Source: Elymus sibiricus (taxonomy: Eukaryota > Streptophyta > Magnoliopsida > Poales > Poaceae). From it: 64,000 nucleotides of DNA. The position numbers and the translations under genes were made by a program. The notes beneath the pieces are model-generated. The model was not told where the DNA came from. It was given only the letters and a program-made list of their open reading frames with translations, and made no database searches. The stretch is taken from the NCBI GenBank assembly GCA_039707655.1, contig CM077666.1, positions 398,307,886-398,371,885 on the forward strand, read 5' to 3'. Shown piece by piece: positions 45,453 to 57,801 of this stretch (within the stretch, counting starts at the first letter, position 1; every line of letters begins with the position of its first letter).

Positions 45453-46950
45453 CAAAACCAAAACCAAAACACCTAAATTGATTCGGTTGAGTTTGAATCA
45501 AGGATCTAATCAGATACTAACGCTTTGTTCTCCAATTATTCGAGAGGCATCGGCTACCAATGGTGAAATTCTTGCTGTCTTGACTCTTGATAGCCCGAGA
45601 ACGTTTGCATATAGTTCTAGTTTTTTTCTTTTGAGAAATATATACGGCCATTTTCTGGATGTAAACAGACTAATATATTGTATGCTAAACAGGTACCTCT
45701 TGCAGCCGTTTTAATTTTACTTTTGTTTGGTAGTACTTCCGTTCCAAAATATATGACGTTTTGGTAGGCTGTGATGATTCCACAGCAGTGTGACTCCGCT
45801 CTGTTTGCACCGAAGTTTTCCAATGCAATAGCAACAAATTAAGTCGATTGAGGTGCTGAGACAGAGCCCAAACCTTGGACATGATATGCTTGTTTAAATA
45901 AAAATGCTCTTTTTTTTAAAACAGCATGCTTATATATGGAATATCTCGGAGATCTGGATCAGCTCCCTTAAAAACAGTTTTATCATCTACATTCTGGTTG
46001 ATTTTAGAACAAAAATTTCATGCTTCCTATGTTTTCTAAGCAACACATGACTAAAACTATCAGTGTTTGTACTTGGGAGTCACTTGGGTTCTCTGAAGAA
46101 GAATCATGCAGAAAGCAACAGAAACTAGGTAGAAGCAATTCGATCCTAATGAATGAAGAATTGAGTACTTACTCTCTCAAAAAAGGTCGGTACCAGCATA
46201 AAAACATAATTTGCATAGTTAATCTCTAGACATATCAGTTTTCTAACAAAGCTGACATCCGTGCATACGTACCTTAAGACAGAGTATTAGACTTACTAGT
46301 ATTCTGACCGGAAAAGACATGTCCAAGGTAAAAGGTTACGGACTGATTGGCGACTTTGAACGCAACAAGTTGGAGGTGGCTTAAGTAGATACATGTTCAG
46401 TTAGGCCTTGTTACATTACCAGACAATAAGCAACAGTTTCATGTAGCAAGCATTATTGCCTTCCACATTGAGATATTACACACAAGGAGAAATAACAAAC
46501 TATACTCCCAAAAAAGAAAGAGGGCAAAAAGAAACAAGCTACAGGTAAGCCAAAAAAAAAATGAACCAATGTTGTAATTGACAGCACACCGTACTCATTC
46601 ATGTACACATTACAATTACAGTTACAGGCATGGCATATCTCCAGTTAGTACGTAGCTCCTTACCGTGGCACTTTCTTTAACTTAGTTATAAGAGATATTA
46701 GGCGTGCTCCTTACCGTGGCAGTTTCTTTGATTCAGCTAACACATTAACGGAACTAAACAAGAGCTGAAAGTATGCAAATTGTTTGTCATCCCTGCAAAG
46801 TGCGAACCACCACAACATCATGAGCTGACGTGCCCAGGACTTACCTGTGCCGTCAGCATCTGTAATTCCATCATCCTCTTAACTTGCCAAATATGTACTT
46901 TCCCTGTGCATCAAGGCCAGGCTCAGTTGATCTCCAAGAATTCTCGTTGT
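45453..46950. other. Intergenic region, probably including the O-fucosyltransferase 3' UTR
   Basis: AT-rich, no gene supported. At 45732-45765 TACTTCCGTTCCAAAATATA resembles one end of a Stowaway MITE, but the opposite end was not found. A phrase CTCCTTACCGTGGCA with TTTCTTT is repeated at about 46656 and 46709. Confidence 0.45.
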
Positions 46951-49900
46951 CTACCTCGCTAGAGCTAACAAGTTTCGAGTTTGTATCGTTGCCGATCTGT
47001 TCACTGGCACTCTTTGGCAGATACAAGATGATGGCATTTCATGGAAATCATCTCGTCCATGTCTGGGATCATCTGGTTCCCCCATAAGGCCCCTCTGGAC
47101 TTTCTTTACCTTCCGTGAAAATGTATCCCAACCCGTTTGATTCCGTGTCTGAAATAATACATTGAGCTTTTTCGTGTTTGGGCGAATAGTTCTCTTGTGG
47201 CCCATGTATCGCCTACAGATTTGATAGGGCATGAAGACCATTAGCAAATTAAATGTAGAATCAAACGAGTATAAATAAACTATCACCAACAGACAGAGAC
47301 CATATATATGAAGCATTAGGGATAAGATAACTAGGATGCATGGGCACTGTGGACCATAACTCAAGTCATTTCTTTGCATTGTCTTGCAACATATATTCTA
47401 AAATACCCAAACATATCCAGGAAAAAAGAGGAATGTATACCTGCGTCCAGCTAATACCTTGGCCATGTTTCCATTATTATTTGTAACAAATACATCACTC
47501 TCATCACATACAATGAAGTCAACAGCAGCTAATCGTGAAGAAAATGGAAGGAATGGTTTCAGATCATCCCCAGCAAGCATCTCCTTGGTGTAGAAGTTTG
47601 GAAAGAGTTCACGCAGAGGCCAGAGAGTTTCTTCTCCGCCATATATTTCTCCAGAAGCAACATACAGGTAAGTTTCATTGCCAAAACCAAGAGCTCGCAG
47701 CATTAAACCAATTTCGTGAGGAGTTAATGGACATTTCCCCCTAGTGCGCTCATCCTCAGCACTCAAGTCCTGCTGGTAATAACCAATCTAAATCATTTCG
47801 CCATTTAAAGCTTACACTAAATGACACCAACTGACCAAAATCAAATCACCGGAAATATCATAACTAAAAGTAATATCATCTCAAACAGCGTGTTCTTTTG
47901 GGGAAATCATACTCAGCATATTCTTGTAGGTGCAAAAAAGAAACGCGAAACCCAACAAAGAGCGGACAATAAAGGAACTAAGGAAGTTGATAATCATAGT
48001 TATGGACCAATCTGTTCAGAATTATACGATATTAAAACCTCATTATCTCACCAAGTTTCAGAGTCTTACAGGTAATGTATCCCAATGTTTCCTAATTTCA
48101 GCCAGTTCCTTTCTTTCTTTTTCACCACCACCATAGTAACAGCCAGAAAATGCAAGCATGTCAGGTTCAAACCTAATGACATAACCCAAAATTGATGTTT
48201 AGTAAAATATGCGTACTTTCAGGCAAAATGTTCATAAATTCCATTTAGGGACCATACCTCAAGTGAATGGCGACATATCGTGAGCTCATGACTCTCAATC
48301 TTCGCACCAATTTTTTACCCAAAGTTTGTATGGATTTTTTGAATCTTAATGCATGAAAGTTTACTCGACACCGTAACTTCTGCAATTCTTCATCAAGCTC
48401 ATTGGTGAGCCGATAATCAAACTTAGTTAGCTGTAAAGCCTGCAAAATTTTCAACAGCCGAGTTAATAGGAAAATGTAGCTGTATTCATATATTCCTCAC
48501 TTCATCAGAACAGATTACTCACATATCACTATAATGATTTCATATATGATGCCAATTAATACAGCATTTAATATACCTCTTAATAAAAGGGAAATCAGGA
48601 TGTATTCTCTTAACCAACAAATGAGTCTACCAAGCTGACCATGCAACAGTAAGTAATTAGACAACCAGATGTTCAGGTTATCATACACGTAACTGCTTGC
48701 ACTAAAGCAGATGAATACAATAGTTATCTTGAAATTATTAAAAAAAAGTAATAAGCAGAAAGACTGCGAAAAGAAATATCTTATGTTTGTACACGATGAC
48801 ATGCTTGACAAGGATAGAAGCAATAAATAGTAGCATGTACTCGATAAATACGGAGTAATATGCAACAAGTTCCAAACCAATGCGCTTGGTTAGCTTACTT
48901 ACTCTCCTTCGCATCAGAATAGGCAAAACTTCATCAATGTAAAACTCAGGCATGGATTTTCTAGGTGCCCGCATAGTCCATGGAAGTTTATCCATTGATA
49001 TCATAACTTCATAAGGGATCCTTTTAACAACAGTTACATCCTTCGATAGGTACGATATGAACCAGTCCGTGTCAAAAATATCGGAGAATTCGCTGCATAT
49101 AACACACACAGTATGAGGACAAGTTCCTCTGAGGAGCAATCAACCATAGAATATGCCATGTAATCTCAAGTTCTTAAGTCACCTGTCATCCTTCCAGAAT
49201 GAGCGGTGGTCTAACTCGGGCACAACAAGAGTGGCATTCAAAATCCAGGCAACAACAACAGCATCTGTTATCTGGAAACTGAAGATCATAATGGTAATAT
49301 AATGGATAAGAGAAACAAATCAATTACAAGTTGAAAAAAGATTATACCCCTATGCGTTGTTGGTTCAGTCCCCCACTAGTAGCAATCAGCAAGTAGCCAG
49401 TAGAACTGTTCTCGGGCACAGCAGCTGAAAGATGAACACAGAGAAACCTCAACATTGTAATTTTTCTCGCTCTTTGCAATCTAGTTTAAAAGGGATGAAC
49501 TTGACTGATTGAGTAGACTAACATCTTAATTTGGGGCTCCTCCCACTGCATCCGTAGTACAAGTTGGAATATCTTGATTTCCAAATATCAATGGGTTCGG
49601 TGTTTCTAACCTGCACATTATGAGCATCATAGAGCAATATCAGTCGAGAATGCCTGGGAAGTTTGCAATGGATTATGCATGAACAGGCAAGACGGTGACT
49701 AGTAATCTCTCAACCCCACAAATTGTATTTTTTGATTGGCTAGTTTATTAGGAAAACGACGCATATTTGGCAAAAATGTGAGCTCTTCCCTCAGCCCCTT
49801 CAATTTCTTTCTAGGTTACGATGTGACAGGCGTAGCCATCGGTACCGGTTTTCACTGACCAGAATTAAACTCTATCTAGAGAAATCACACTCAACAAACC

Positions 49901-50169
49901 GCGTAAACCAAAGCTTATCCACAATTCTGTCGAATTATGCAGTAAAAACGGGCAAAGTTTCAAGCAGTCACCTGATTGGACCGCCACCGGCTGCGGATCC
50001 GCGCCCAATCGGCGTCGGTGACGATGTGCCCGGTGAAGAGCGATACGAAGCCTAGGACGAACAGAGCCGTCCCCAGGAACACCGGGGACGGCTGAGCCCT
50101 CCTCGCCGTCTTCGGCGAGGCGGAGCCGCCGCCGAAGTGTGGCTTGGCCAGATCAGGCTTCCTCCCCAT
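46951..50169 (-). CDS. Protein O-fucosyltransferase family (plant GT106-like), nine exons, 505 aa
   Basis: Exons on the minus strand: 50169-49972, 49610-49523, 49424-49348, 49271-49183, 49092-48903, 48439-48258, 48172-48070, 47769-47441, 47212-46951. All introns are GT-AG and the phases fit, giving 506 codons with TAG at 46951. A type II membrane anchor spans residues 30-50 (VFLGTALFVLGFVSLFTG) after a basic N-terminus, so a Golgi-lumenal enzyme is expected. The catalytic region shows GGLNQQRIGITDAVVVAWIL, LDHRSFW, YVAIHLRFEPDMLAFSGC (residues about 264-281, the sugar-nucleotide/fucosyltransferase signature) and ESDVFVTNNNGNMAKVLAG with RRYMGHKRTIRPN near the C-terminus. Family members transfer sugars from GDP-fucose or related donors; which substrate is used here cannot be told. 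The length is normal and no defect is visible. The upstream GC-rich 50170-50450 is the likely promoter and leader. Confidence 0.92.
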
Positions 50170-50572
50170 GCCGCGCGGTTATCAGGTCGCGCCCCACGGC
50201 AGACCCCAATATGCACAAACTGCAGCCGGGCCGGCGCCGCCAACGCCAGAGCGCAAGCCCGCCGCGCTAGATCGTGGAGGAGCGAGAGCTCGCGGAGGGG
50301 GCGCCCATGGCGAGTGGAGGAAACAACTGTCGTGTGAACGCGGAGCTGAACCTGACCGTGCCCCAGGGCCCACAGGCAGACAAGTAAAGGCCAAAACAGA
50401 AAAGGTGGAACAACGCAATGGGCTGCATCTTCTTCTTTCCTGCTTTTTCTAAATGGCCTGTAAGTTGGCCCAACTTTCATTGTGGCCTACGGTCCGTCGG
50501 TGCAACATTTTTTTTTCTCAATTTTTATTATTATTTTGTGGCGTACGCTATTCTGTGACTGCCGCTAATCTT

Positions 50573-50862
50573 TTCTGAGAAACACGATACACACCAGCAA
50601 ACGCTCACAAACACGTACATAAAACTCACTTCTTTGAGAACACACACATATACCCTATAGTTATGAGCACCTTAGTGAGATTGAGCCGACAAGTCTTGAG
50701 ATTGACGTGGTTATCACACGCGCCGCGCCGAAAACATCGCCTCTCAATGAAAGAATATTTCTCCTTTATGGGACACCAAGGAGTCGAACCTGAGATTTGA
50801 TCCCTGGTGGCCGAGGTACCACTACACTCATAACCATTAAACCACAGGTTGATTCTCGCTTA
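50573..50862 (-). mobile_element. tRNA-derived SINE
   Basis: On the minus strand a polymerase III box A (TGGTTTAATGGTTA, 50844-50831) is followed about 40 nt later by a perfect box B (GGTTCGACTCC, 50790-50780). The tail then continues about 200 bp to a GTGTTTCTCAGAAAAG end. This layout is that of grass SINEs (Au/p-SINE type). Borders are approximate; no target duplication was seen. Confidence 0.7.
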
Positions 50863-50957
50863 TGGCTGCTAATTGACAGTGCCTAACACAACCGAATAGC
50901 GTACGTACCAAACACTACTACTATCTTAGCTATATTAGGTTCAGTAAATTAAAAAGG

Positions 50958-52126
50958 TGTAGACACCAGATTTTGGCATGATCATAAACTTAATTAAGAA
51001 GGCCTCAAATGGAAAAGTTGTCAACATGAGAAAGTTCCGTATCGTCAAAATGAGAAACTTTTCTGTTTGGGTCATCACCATCCGATATCATTTAAAGGGC
51101 CGAAACTATGCTCGAAGTACTAAGATTTTGGTATTCAGAGTACTGTTCGGCCAATTACGCCTTCAAGATGGCCTCATATGAGAAAACTTTCTACATGAAT
51201 TATCTTCGTCTCGTCGAAACGGTCGATTTTGATATAAAAATCGTCTCAATCCGAATTCGTATGCAAAAGTTGTAGCCAAAACTGCGCGTTGCAGCACTTC
51301 ATGACCGAATCATGCGGGCCGGGGTCCAGATTATCCGGCCTGAGGCCGAACAAACGACCCAAACAACAGAAGCTAAAAAATGAAGCCGGATGATCTGGAT
51401 GTAGACCCGGATGATCCGGGTAAAGGCCGGATGATCCGGGCAAGGATCCGGACGTCCGGACAACTTTTTTCTGCTGCAGATATTAGAAAACAGCCCGAAA
51501 AACCCTCAAGATTACCTCGAATCGAAAAGTGTTCAACAGAAAAGTTGTGCGTCTCGTCGAATCGGTTGATTTTGATATAAAAATTGTCTTAATCTGAGAT
51601 CGTATGCAAAAGTTGTGGCCCGATCAATGTGCTGCTGTCAGAAATCTGGGCTTGGCCGAATCATTCGGGCCTCCAGCCGGACATCCGGGCCGGAGGTCGT
51701 GAACAGTCCGTGTTTCATTAGGTTTTGATGATTTGGATGGCGAGGCAAGTCCTTTTCTTGTACGAGAAGTTCATCCGCCTCTTATATCGACAAGAGGTGA
51801 CGGCCGATTGAACAACAACACACAATCGACAAATCAATCTATCATCTTTTACCTTTACTTTTACCTTCTTCCTCGTTCTTCGTTCATTCTTCTAGTTGCA
51901 GGGCGGCGATCCACGAGGCCCTAGGGGCGATCAGGTCAACCTAGGGCAGCCCATAGCCTCCGCGCGCCCTGACGGGGTCCCTCCCGGGCGTGTGGGGTTT
52001 CGGGTCCTCAAAAGCACCCGCCGGATTGCTTGCGTACCGCGCTTCCAGACGGGTCTCCTTCGACGTGAGCTGCGGTGCATCACCCTCGGCGTTGGAGGTA
52101 CACGGTGACGTGTTCGTGTGCGAACA
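50958..52126 (+). repeat. 5' LTR of the Gypsy element
   Basis: 1169 bp; starts TGTAGACACC after target copy AAAGG and ends TGCGAACA. It contains repeated CCGGATGATCCGGG-like phrases (51388-51455) and lacks the 15-bp CTTGTTCTTCTTCAT insertion seen in the 3' LTR. Confidence 0.9.
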
Positions 52127-52228
52127 CACTTTTTGACGTCTCCGCTGGGGACGAAGCTTTGAACGGTCTCTAGCCCATTCTTGCTACGAAGAGATCGTCA
52201 TCTAGGGTTTGCAATCTACAAAGGTAAT

Positions 52229-53350
52229 ATGCATACCCAATTCACTTATGTAGATGCAAATAATGCATATGTTGTTGCTAGATCGTTTAATGAGCATAAT
52301 GTATCGGCTAGCTCTAGTTTTATCAATCATGCATCTAATTATGTGCAACAGCCGATTCAGAATAATCTCCATGGTTCAACTTCATATAATTTTAGCAACA
52401 TGCAACATATGTATCCCAACTCTCATGCATCGGTAACCCCACAAATCTATATGCCGATGAACAACATGATGAGTTCAGTTAATCAAGTTGAGACACCCCA
52501 TGTAGGAACTTCCAATAGTATGTAACAAAGTGTTTCAACTTTTTATTCATCGGCAAATAACTTGCAGTATGTTAATCCAAACATGCCGGTGGATAGGGGA
52601 ATTAGCCATGCTACTACTAGTTATTCAGCCAATTACCCTCAAACATCATATGCTACACCTCATGCTACTAATTTTTTGGCACCATACGTAACTGTTGATG
52701 TCCACAATTCGGCTCCTCACCTTCACGGTCATGGCCGAATAACTAAAACTTCTGCAGGGGCACAAATGCCTTCACCTACTACCGTGGCATATCATGTTCC
52801 CCCTACACAATTACAAAATTTCGGCAATATCTCATTGCCGAAAGAGTCTAAAAGCATTGGGGGGCAACCATATCCAGATTGGGTAATTGAGAACAAGCTT
52901 ACATTCTCTTGGGATTTGTGCAATGCTATTCGCCAGGAACTAATAGAAGGCGGGAAGCCTCATGATTTCGCTGATGTAAAGGCTAGAGTTGTGCAAATGA
53001 TGCATTCACCCAGTACTGTAGCATTCAGTGTACCCCCTAAACAATTGCAAAGTTTCGGCAACTCATTGCCGAAAGAGTCTCAAAGCATTGGGGGGAAATC
53101 TCATGAGGAGTGGATGAAAATTGAGATGAGAAAGTTTAAAGCTCGCCAAACTGAGATGTGGGCTAAAATAAGACAAGAGCGAGAAGCCTTGCAAATTCAA
53201 AAAGAGAAAAGTATTGATCAGGTAACAAAGAAAATTCGGTTATTGAAAAAGCTGAATCAAATAGTATGTGTACCAAATCTATCGAAGAAAAAGAGGACGC
53301 CAAGGCATTGGAGAGTCATTCAAAAGTGGAACAAAGTATTATTCAAGTGA
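52229..53350 (+). pseudogene. Gypsy gag, N-terminal part, with one stop
   Basis: Frame from ATG 52229 (MHTQFTYVDANNAYV) to 53350 with a single TAA at 52523. The N-terminus is Asn/Ser/Met-rich. Two imperfect copies of a 33-residue block (SPTTVAYHVPPTQLQNFGN, and SPSTVAFSVPPKQLQSFGN, each followed by LPKES-SIGG) lie 235 bp apart (about 52769-52868 and 53004-53097). After 53266 the sense moves to another frame (to about 53613). Confidence 0.7.
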
Positions 53351-53579
53351 TACAGCCATCATGCTCTCCCAACGTGTATGAAGAGGTATGTCTACCAAGT
53401 GATTTACCTATTTTCAAATTTGGTCACAACTTTATTGTTGATGCATCTATTAGGAAAAATCTTATAAATAATTTTGAAAGACCAATGATGAAGGGAATTT
53501 ACTTGTTAGCAATAAAATTGTTACAAAGCATATCGGTCAACACGTTGTACCGTTCAAAGAGACCGATAGTGACTTATTA

Positions 53580-55397
53580 TTGCAGCCAAAGCTTTTCCCA
53601 TTGCTTTATTTAAAGTTCATATCTAATTGGGTAGCTTTGCTTGCTTCATACTTGGCTTACACATGGTCTCAATTGAGACATGTATGTTCTATCTATTTTG
53701 ATTTCAGAAATTTAAAGCCAAGGTTATACTCTGTTGAGCAAACCGATGATAGTATAATTTACTTTTCAAAGACATCGGAGATAGAGTGCAAAACACAATG
53801 CATAGCCGAATGGGGTGATGCAAAATCTGAACCATTCGTTTGCTTACCTACAAAGCCATTTTCACACCAGGATCGGCTAGAAAACAAAAGGTATACCTTC
53901 GATTCAAACATGTGTGATCAAATCTTTGATTTGTTGTTGAAAAATAATTACATTAGAATTCTTGATCACCATGTCGAGCCATCTATCCAAGGACGGATGT
54001 ATTGTAAGTTGTATGATTCGTTCAAGCATAGTTTTGAGGATTGCAACATGTTTCGTCAAATAGTTAAATCGGCCATTCATAAAGGACGATTGAAATTTGT
54101 TGAGACACCAAGAGATGACCAGTCTATTCCGATTGGTCCTGATGGCAAATGGTTTTTGAATCGGCTGCTTCAAGCAGATCCATTTAAGCATGAGAAGGTA
54201 AAAATTGCGGATAATGGGATCAAGCTTTCAAGTAAGGAAGTTGTTCAAGAGCGCAATGATAATATTCTTGAGGGCAAAAATTCCATCAAAGCTACAATGA
54301 AGACGCCAAGGACCGGGGGGCAACAAGAAAATCCAAAGATCGATGCAAGCAAAATCAAAGAAAGCAAAGGCCGAGGTAAGCACAAAGGTAAAAAGCCGAA
54401 AGCCACTTTCGCGCGGCTATTGCAAAAATATGAGAAGATAAGTGAGGAGAAGAGTGCTTTTCGGCCAACTAATGCAAAAGCATCAAGATCACCCCCTAGG
54501 CGCAAATCCGAGGATCGGTATTGGCAAAGTGAGAATTTCAATGCAACATATTCATATCCTTATTTTGGGCCGCCAATGCCACTGCCGTGGATACCTCCAT
54601 ATGCTCGTGTAGATCCGTATCCATCATGGGACAGGTATGATACAAGGGCACATTCTCCATCTTATTTTAGACCATCTCACCAATATTATGTAGCTTCGAG
54701 AAGATCAACATTTGAACAATCACATGTCAAAGACCGTTTCAATCATAAGGAAACGGTTCGGAGCTCAAGGAAGAAGAAAGAGACGGTGAAGCAAGTTTAC
54801 CGCGTTAAAAGAGATGGTCGTAAGAGTGCTAGTTCAGATTTGATCTCAAATGGAAAAGAGCCAATTAAAGTGTTGACATTGGCTACTAAAGGCAATGAGA
54901 TGAAGCAATCAATTGTTGAGAGTCAAAGTGCCAAATCTGAAGAAAAGAAGTTGAGAGTGCACAAGGCCAAGAAAGAATTGCCATTGGTCGAAACAGAATC
55001 ACAGCCGAGATGCCCACTCAGCTTATCGTATTGGCAAAAGAAGGAATTACAAAAGCTTAGTGAATAAGAGCTGAGAAACAAGAACATGGCATGGGTTCCC
55101 AAGGGGGGCAATCAAAACAAAAATGATGTGCAAGCTTCTATTGCAGCAAGTACAATAAAAGTGAAGAAGGAGAAGAATGAAAGAGGTAAACAATTCAGCC
55201 AAAGGTTTCCATCACCCCATCAAAATCTTCGGTTAGCAAAGTATTCATATTCATCAAACATGCCATTGATGCCTATGCCATGGAAATCATCCTCACGTAT
55301 GATTGGTTACCCTCCATGGGCTTATTTTGATCCATGGTTGCAATATAATTTCTTACATCATGAAAGAGTATTACCAAATCACTATACATTTGATTAG
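53580..55397 (+). pseudogene. Gypsy gag, C-terminal part
   Basis: A 495-codon frame (53580-55067) and a following shorter one (55086-55397). The block YCKLYDSFKHSFEDCNMFRQ (about 54000-54060) is the Cys/His region seen in many grass Gypsy Gag proteins, followed by KSAIHKGRLKF. The rest is Lys/Arg/Ser-rich, as in nucleic-acid-binding Gag tails. No protease motif (DTG/DSG) is seen. Confidence 0.7.
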
Positions 55398-55736
55398 CTA
55401 CAAGTTTGTTGCTGATCCAAAGGGCCGAAATACTTGATTTGTCATTTCATTTGTTTATTTCGGCTATACGTGCTTTGGTGGATGAAGTTTACATGGACCT
55501 TATGGTAATGGCCGATATTTATCTATCGTTCTAAGAGTATGTCAATGCATGGCCGGTGTAGTATTCTAACATCGTCCTTAGTTCGATTGGAGAGCGAGAC
55601 AAGGTACGTGCTCATGGAAATTTATATGTATGCCTATATTATGATTGCATGGAGTTGAGACATTATGACCGATGTCATTGAATATATGTTGCATAGACCA
55701 ATTCATAGTTGCAGAATTGGCTAGTGGGCTTATACT
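55398..55736 (+). other. Gap where protease and reverse transcriptase should be
   Basis: Only about 340 bp separate the Gag tail from the linker preceding RNase H (YDLAYASLKSIRGQIIADFI). Nothing resembling the YxDD region is found. A normal Gypsy element has about 1.5-2 kb of protease and reverse transcriptase here. Confidence 0.75.
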
Positions 55737-57507
55737 TTGTTTGGATATGATTTGGCTTATGCATCTTTGAAATCTATAAGAGGCCAAATCATAGCTGATT
55801 TTATTACTGAACATCGGATTAATGACATGCATAATATTGATATTAGCCTTGTCTCTCTAGTACTATGGAGATTATGTTTTGATGGTTCAATTCGTAGCAA
55901 TGGCCAAGGTGTTGATGTTGTTTATATATCTCCTTATGGTACTATTTTTGAAGCCTCATGCCGCTTAGAATATTTTTTGCACAATTAATCAAAGCCGAAT
56001 ATGCATTGTTATTCGGATTGAATCTTTTACTTGCTATAGGTGCTATACATATTGAGGATTTCGGTGATTCGTTATTAGTAGTGCAACGAATATCGAAAAG
56101 TTATCAATGTTTTGACGAATCACTTATAATTTATCTTGAGGCATGTCTAGATGTAATATTCTCCTTGGGTTACTTTCAAATGCTCATATATCTAGACATG
56201 ACAATTGGAGAGCAAATGAGTTGGCACAACAAGCATCCGGCTATCATGTTGATCATGGCATGTTTCATATTTCTCAAAGGCCGATGTCTAGTCTTGCCAA
56301 CGTAGGGGAGGCCGAACCGGAGCCCACCGTTTCAGCCACTAACGAAAAATTTAATGCAGGAGAAAATCAAGACTGGAGGAAATCCATTATTGATTATTTG
56401 TGTGATTCTAGTAAAAGGGTGGACAGGGCCGTTCGGCGTATGGATTTCAAATATACGATGAGAGATGATGATCTTTATCGCCGAACGGTTGATGATGTTC
56501 TTTTGAGGTGCTTGGACGAGGACCAAGCGAGAGTTGCTATGGGAGAGGTCCATGAAGGAATTTGTGGCACTCATCAGTCGGCCCCCAAGATGAAATGGTT
56601 ATTGAGACATGATGGGTTTTATTGGCCGACGATGATTAATGATTGTTTCAGGTATTATAAAGGATGTGAAGCTTGTCAAAAATTTGGTGATATTCAATTG
56701 GCTCCTGCCGCTATGTTACATCCTATTATCAAGCCGTGGCCTTTTAGAGGTTGGGGATTAGACTTTATTGGAGAGATTCATCCTTCTTCTTCGAAGGGGC
56801 ATCGGTTCGTGTTGGTGGCAACTGACTATTTCACTAAATGGTCTGAAGCAATACCTCTCAAAAATATGACGCATACGGAGGTAATTCAATTCATAACCGA
56901 GCACATAATTCATAGATTCGGCATTCTTCAAACATTAACTACGAATCAAGGTTCATCTTTCATGTCACATCAAGTTAGAGAATTTGCCAAATCATATAAG
57001 ATAAAATTGCTCAATTCCTCCCCGTATTATGCCCAAGCCAATGGACAAGCTGAGTCTAGCAATAAAATATTGATCAAGCTCATCAAGAAGAAGATTGAGG
57101 ATAATCCAAGGAGATGTCATGAGCTATTGTCCGAAGCTTTGTGGGCACACAGAATCTCAAGGCATGGTGCTACAAAGGTAACTCCATATGAGCTTGTATA
57201 TGGTCAAGAGGCCGTTTTATCTGTGGAAGTGAATTTGAATGCTTTGAGAATAGTCAAACAAAGCGACTTATTGGCGGTGGACTTTTATAACTTGATGATG
57301 GACAATATTGATGAAGTCGCCGATAAACGTTTGGCTGCTTTGAAGGCCATAGAGAGAGATAAGTTGAGGGTGGCAAGAGCTTGCAATAAGAGGGTCAGGT
57401 TGAAGAATTTTCAAGTTGGCGATCTCGTGTGGAAGGTGATCCTACCAATTGGTTCAAAAAGACAGAAAATTCGGGAAGTGGTCTCCAAGTTGGGAAGGTC
57501 CTTTTAA
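55737..57507 (+). pseudogene. Gypsy RNase H and integrase
   Basis: RNase H: LCFDGSIRSNGQG (first Asp), AEYALLFGLNLLL (Glu) and DFGDSLLVVQRI (Asp) are split over two frames (55737-55988, 55958-56305). Integrase is in one frame, 56143-57507: zinc motif H-X-H (HEGICGTHQSAPKMKWLL) and CEACQKFG, core WGLDFIGEIH (first Asp), TTNQGSSF where TTDQG is usual, so the second catalytic Asp is Asn, and NGQAESSNK (Glu). The frame ends at TAA after RSF. The change of a catalytic residue means the integrase is inactive even apart from the frameshift. Confidence 0.8.
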
Positions 57508-57639
57508 GATTACAAGGTTAGTTCCCGGAAACTCATATCTGGTGGAATCCATACAAGGGACATTATGCCTCAAGCTCTCAATGGCAAATATTTAAAGAAG
57601 TACCACCCAAGTGTGTGGCAAAAAGCCTAAATAGGCAAC

Positions 57640-57702
57640 GGCCGATATATAATTATCGCCCTAAGCAAAGACATGGCCGATATATAATTATCGCCCTAAG
57701 CA
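57640..57702 (+). repeat. 28-bp tandem duplication before the Gypsy 3' LTR
   Basis: GGCCGATATATAATTATCGC with CCTAAGCA occurs at 57640-57667 and 57675-57702. It lies in the 3' untranslated part. A purine tract AGGGGGGCA (57791-57799) follows just before the LTR. Confidence 0.85.
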
Positions 57703-57801
57703 TATATAAATGGCCGATGGAGTGTTGACATCGTCCTTAGAGCAAGCGCAGTACAAATTATTTTTCGGCATACGAGTTTTGCCGAAAAACAGGGGGGCAT
57801 G

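Noticed and set aside
45732..45765. Stowaway MITE
   Set aside because: Only one CTTCCGTTCCAAAATA-like end is present; no opposite end or TA duplication was found.
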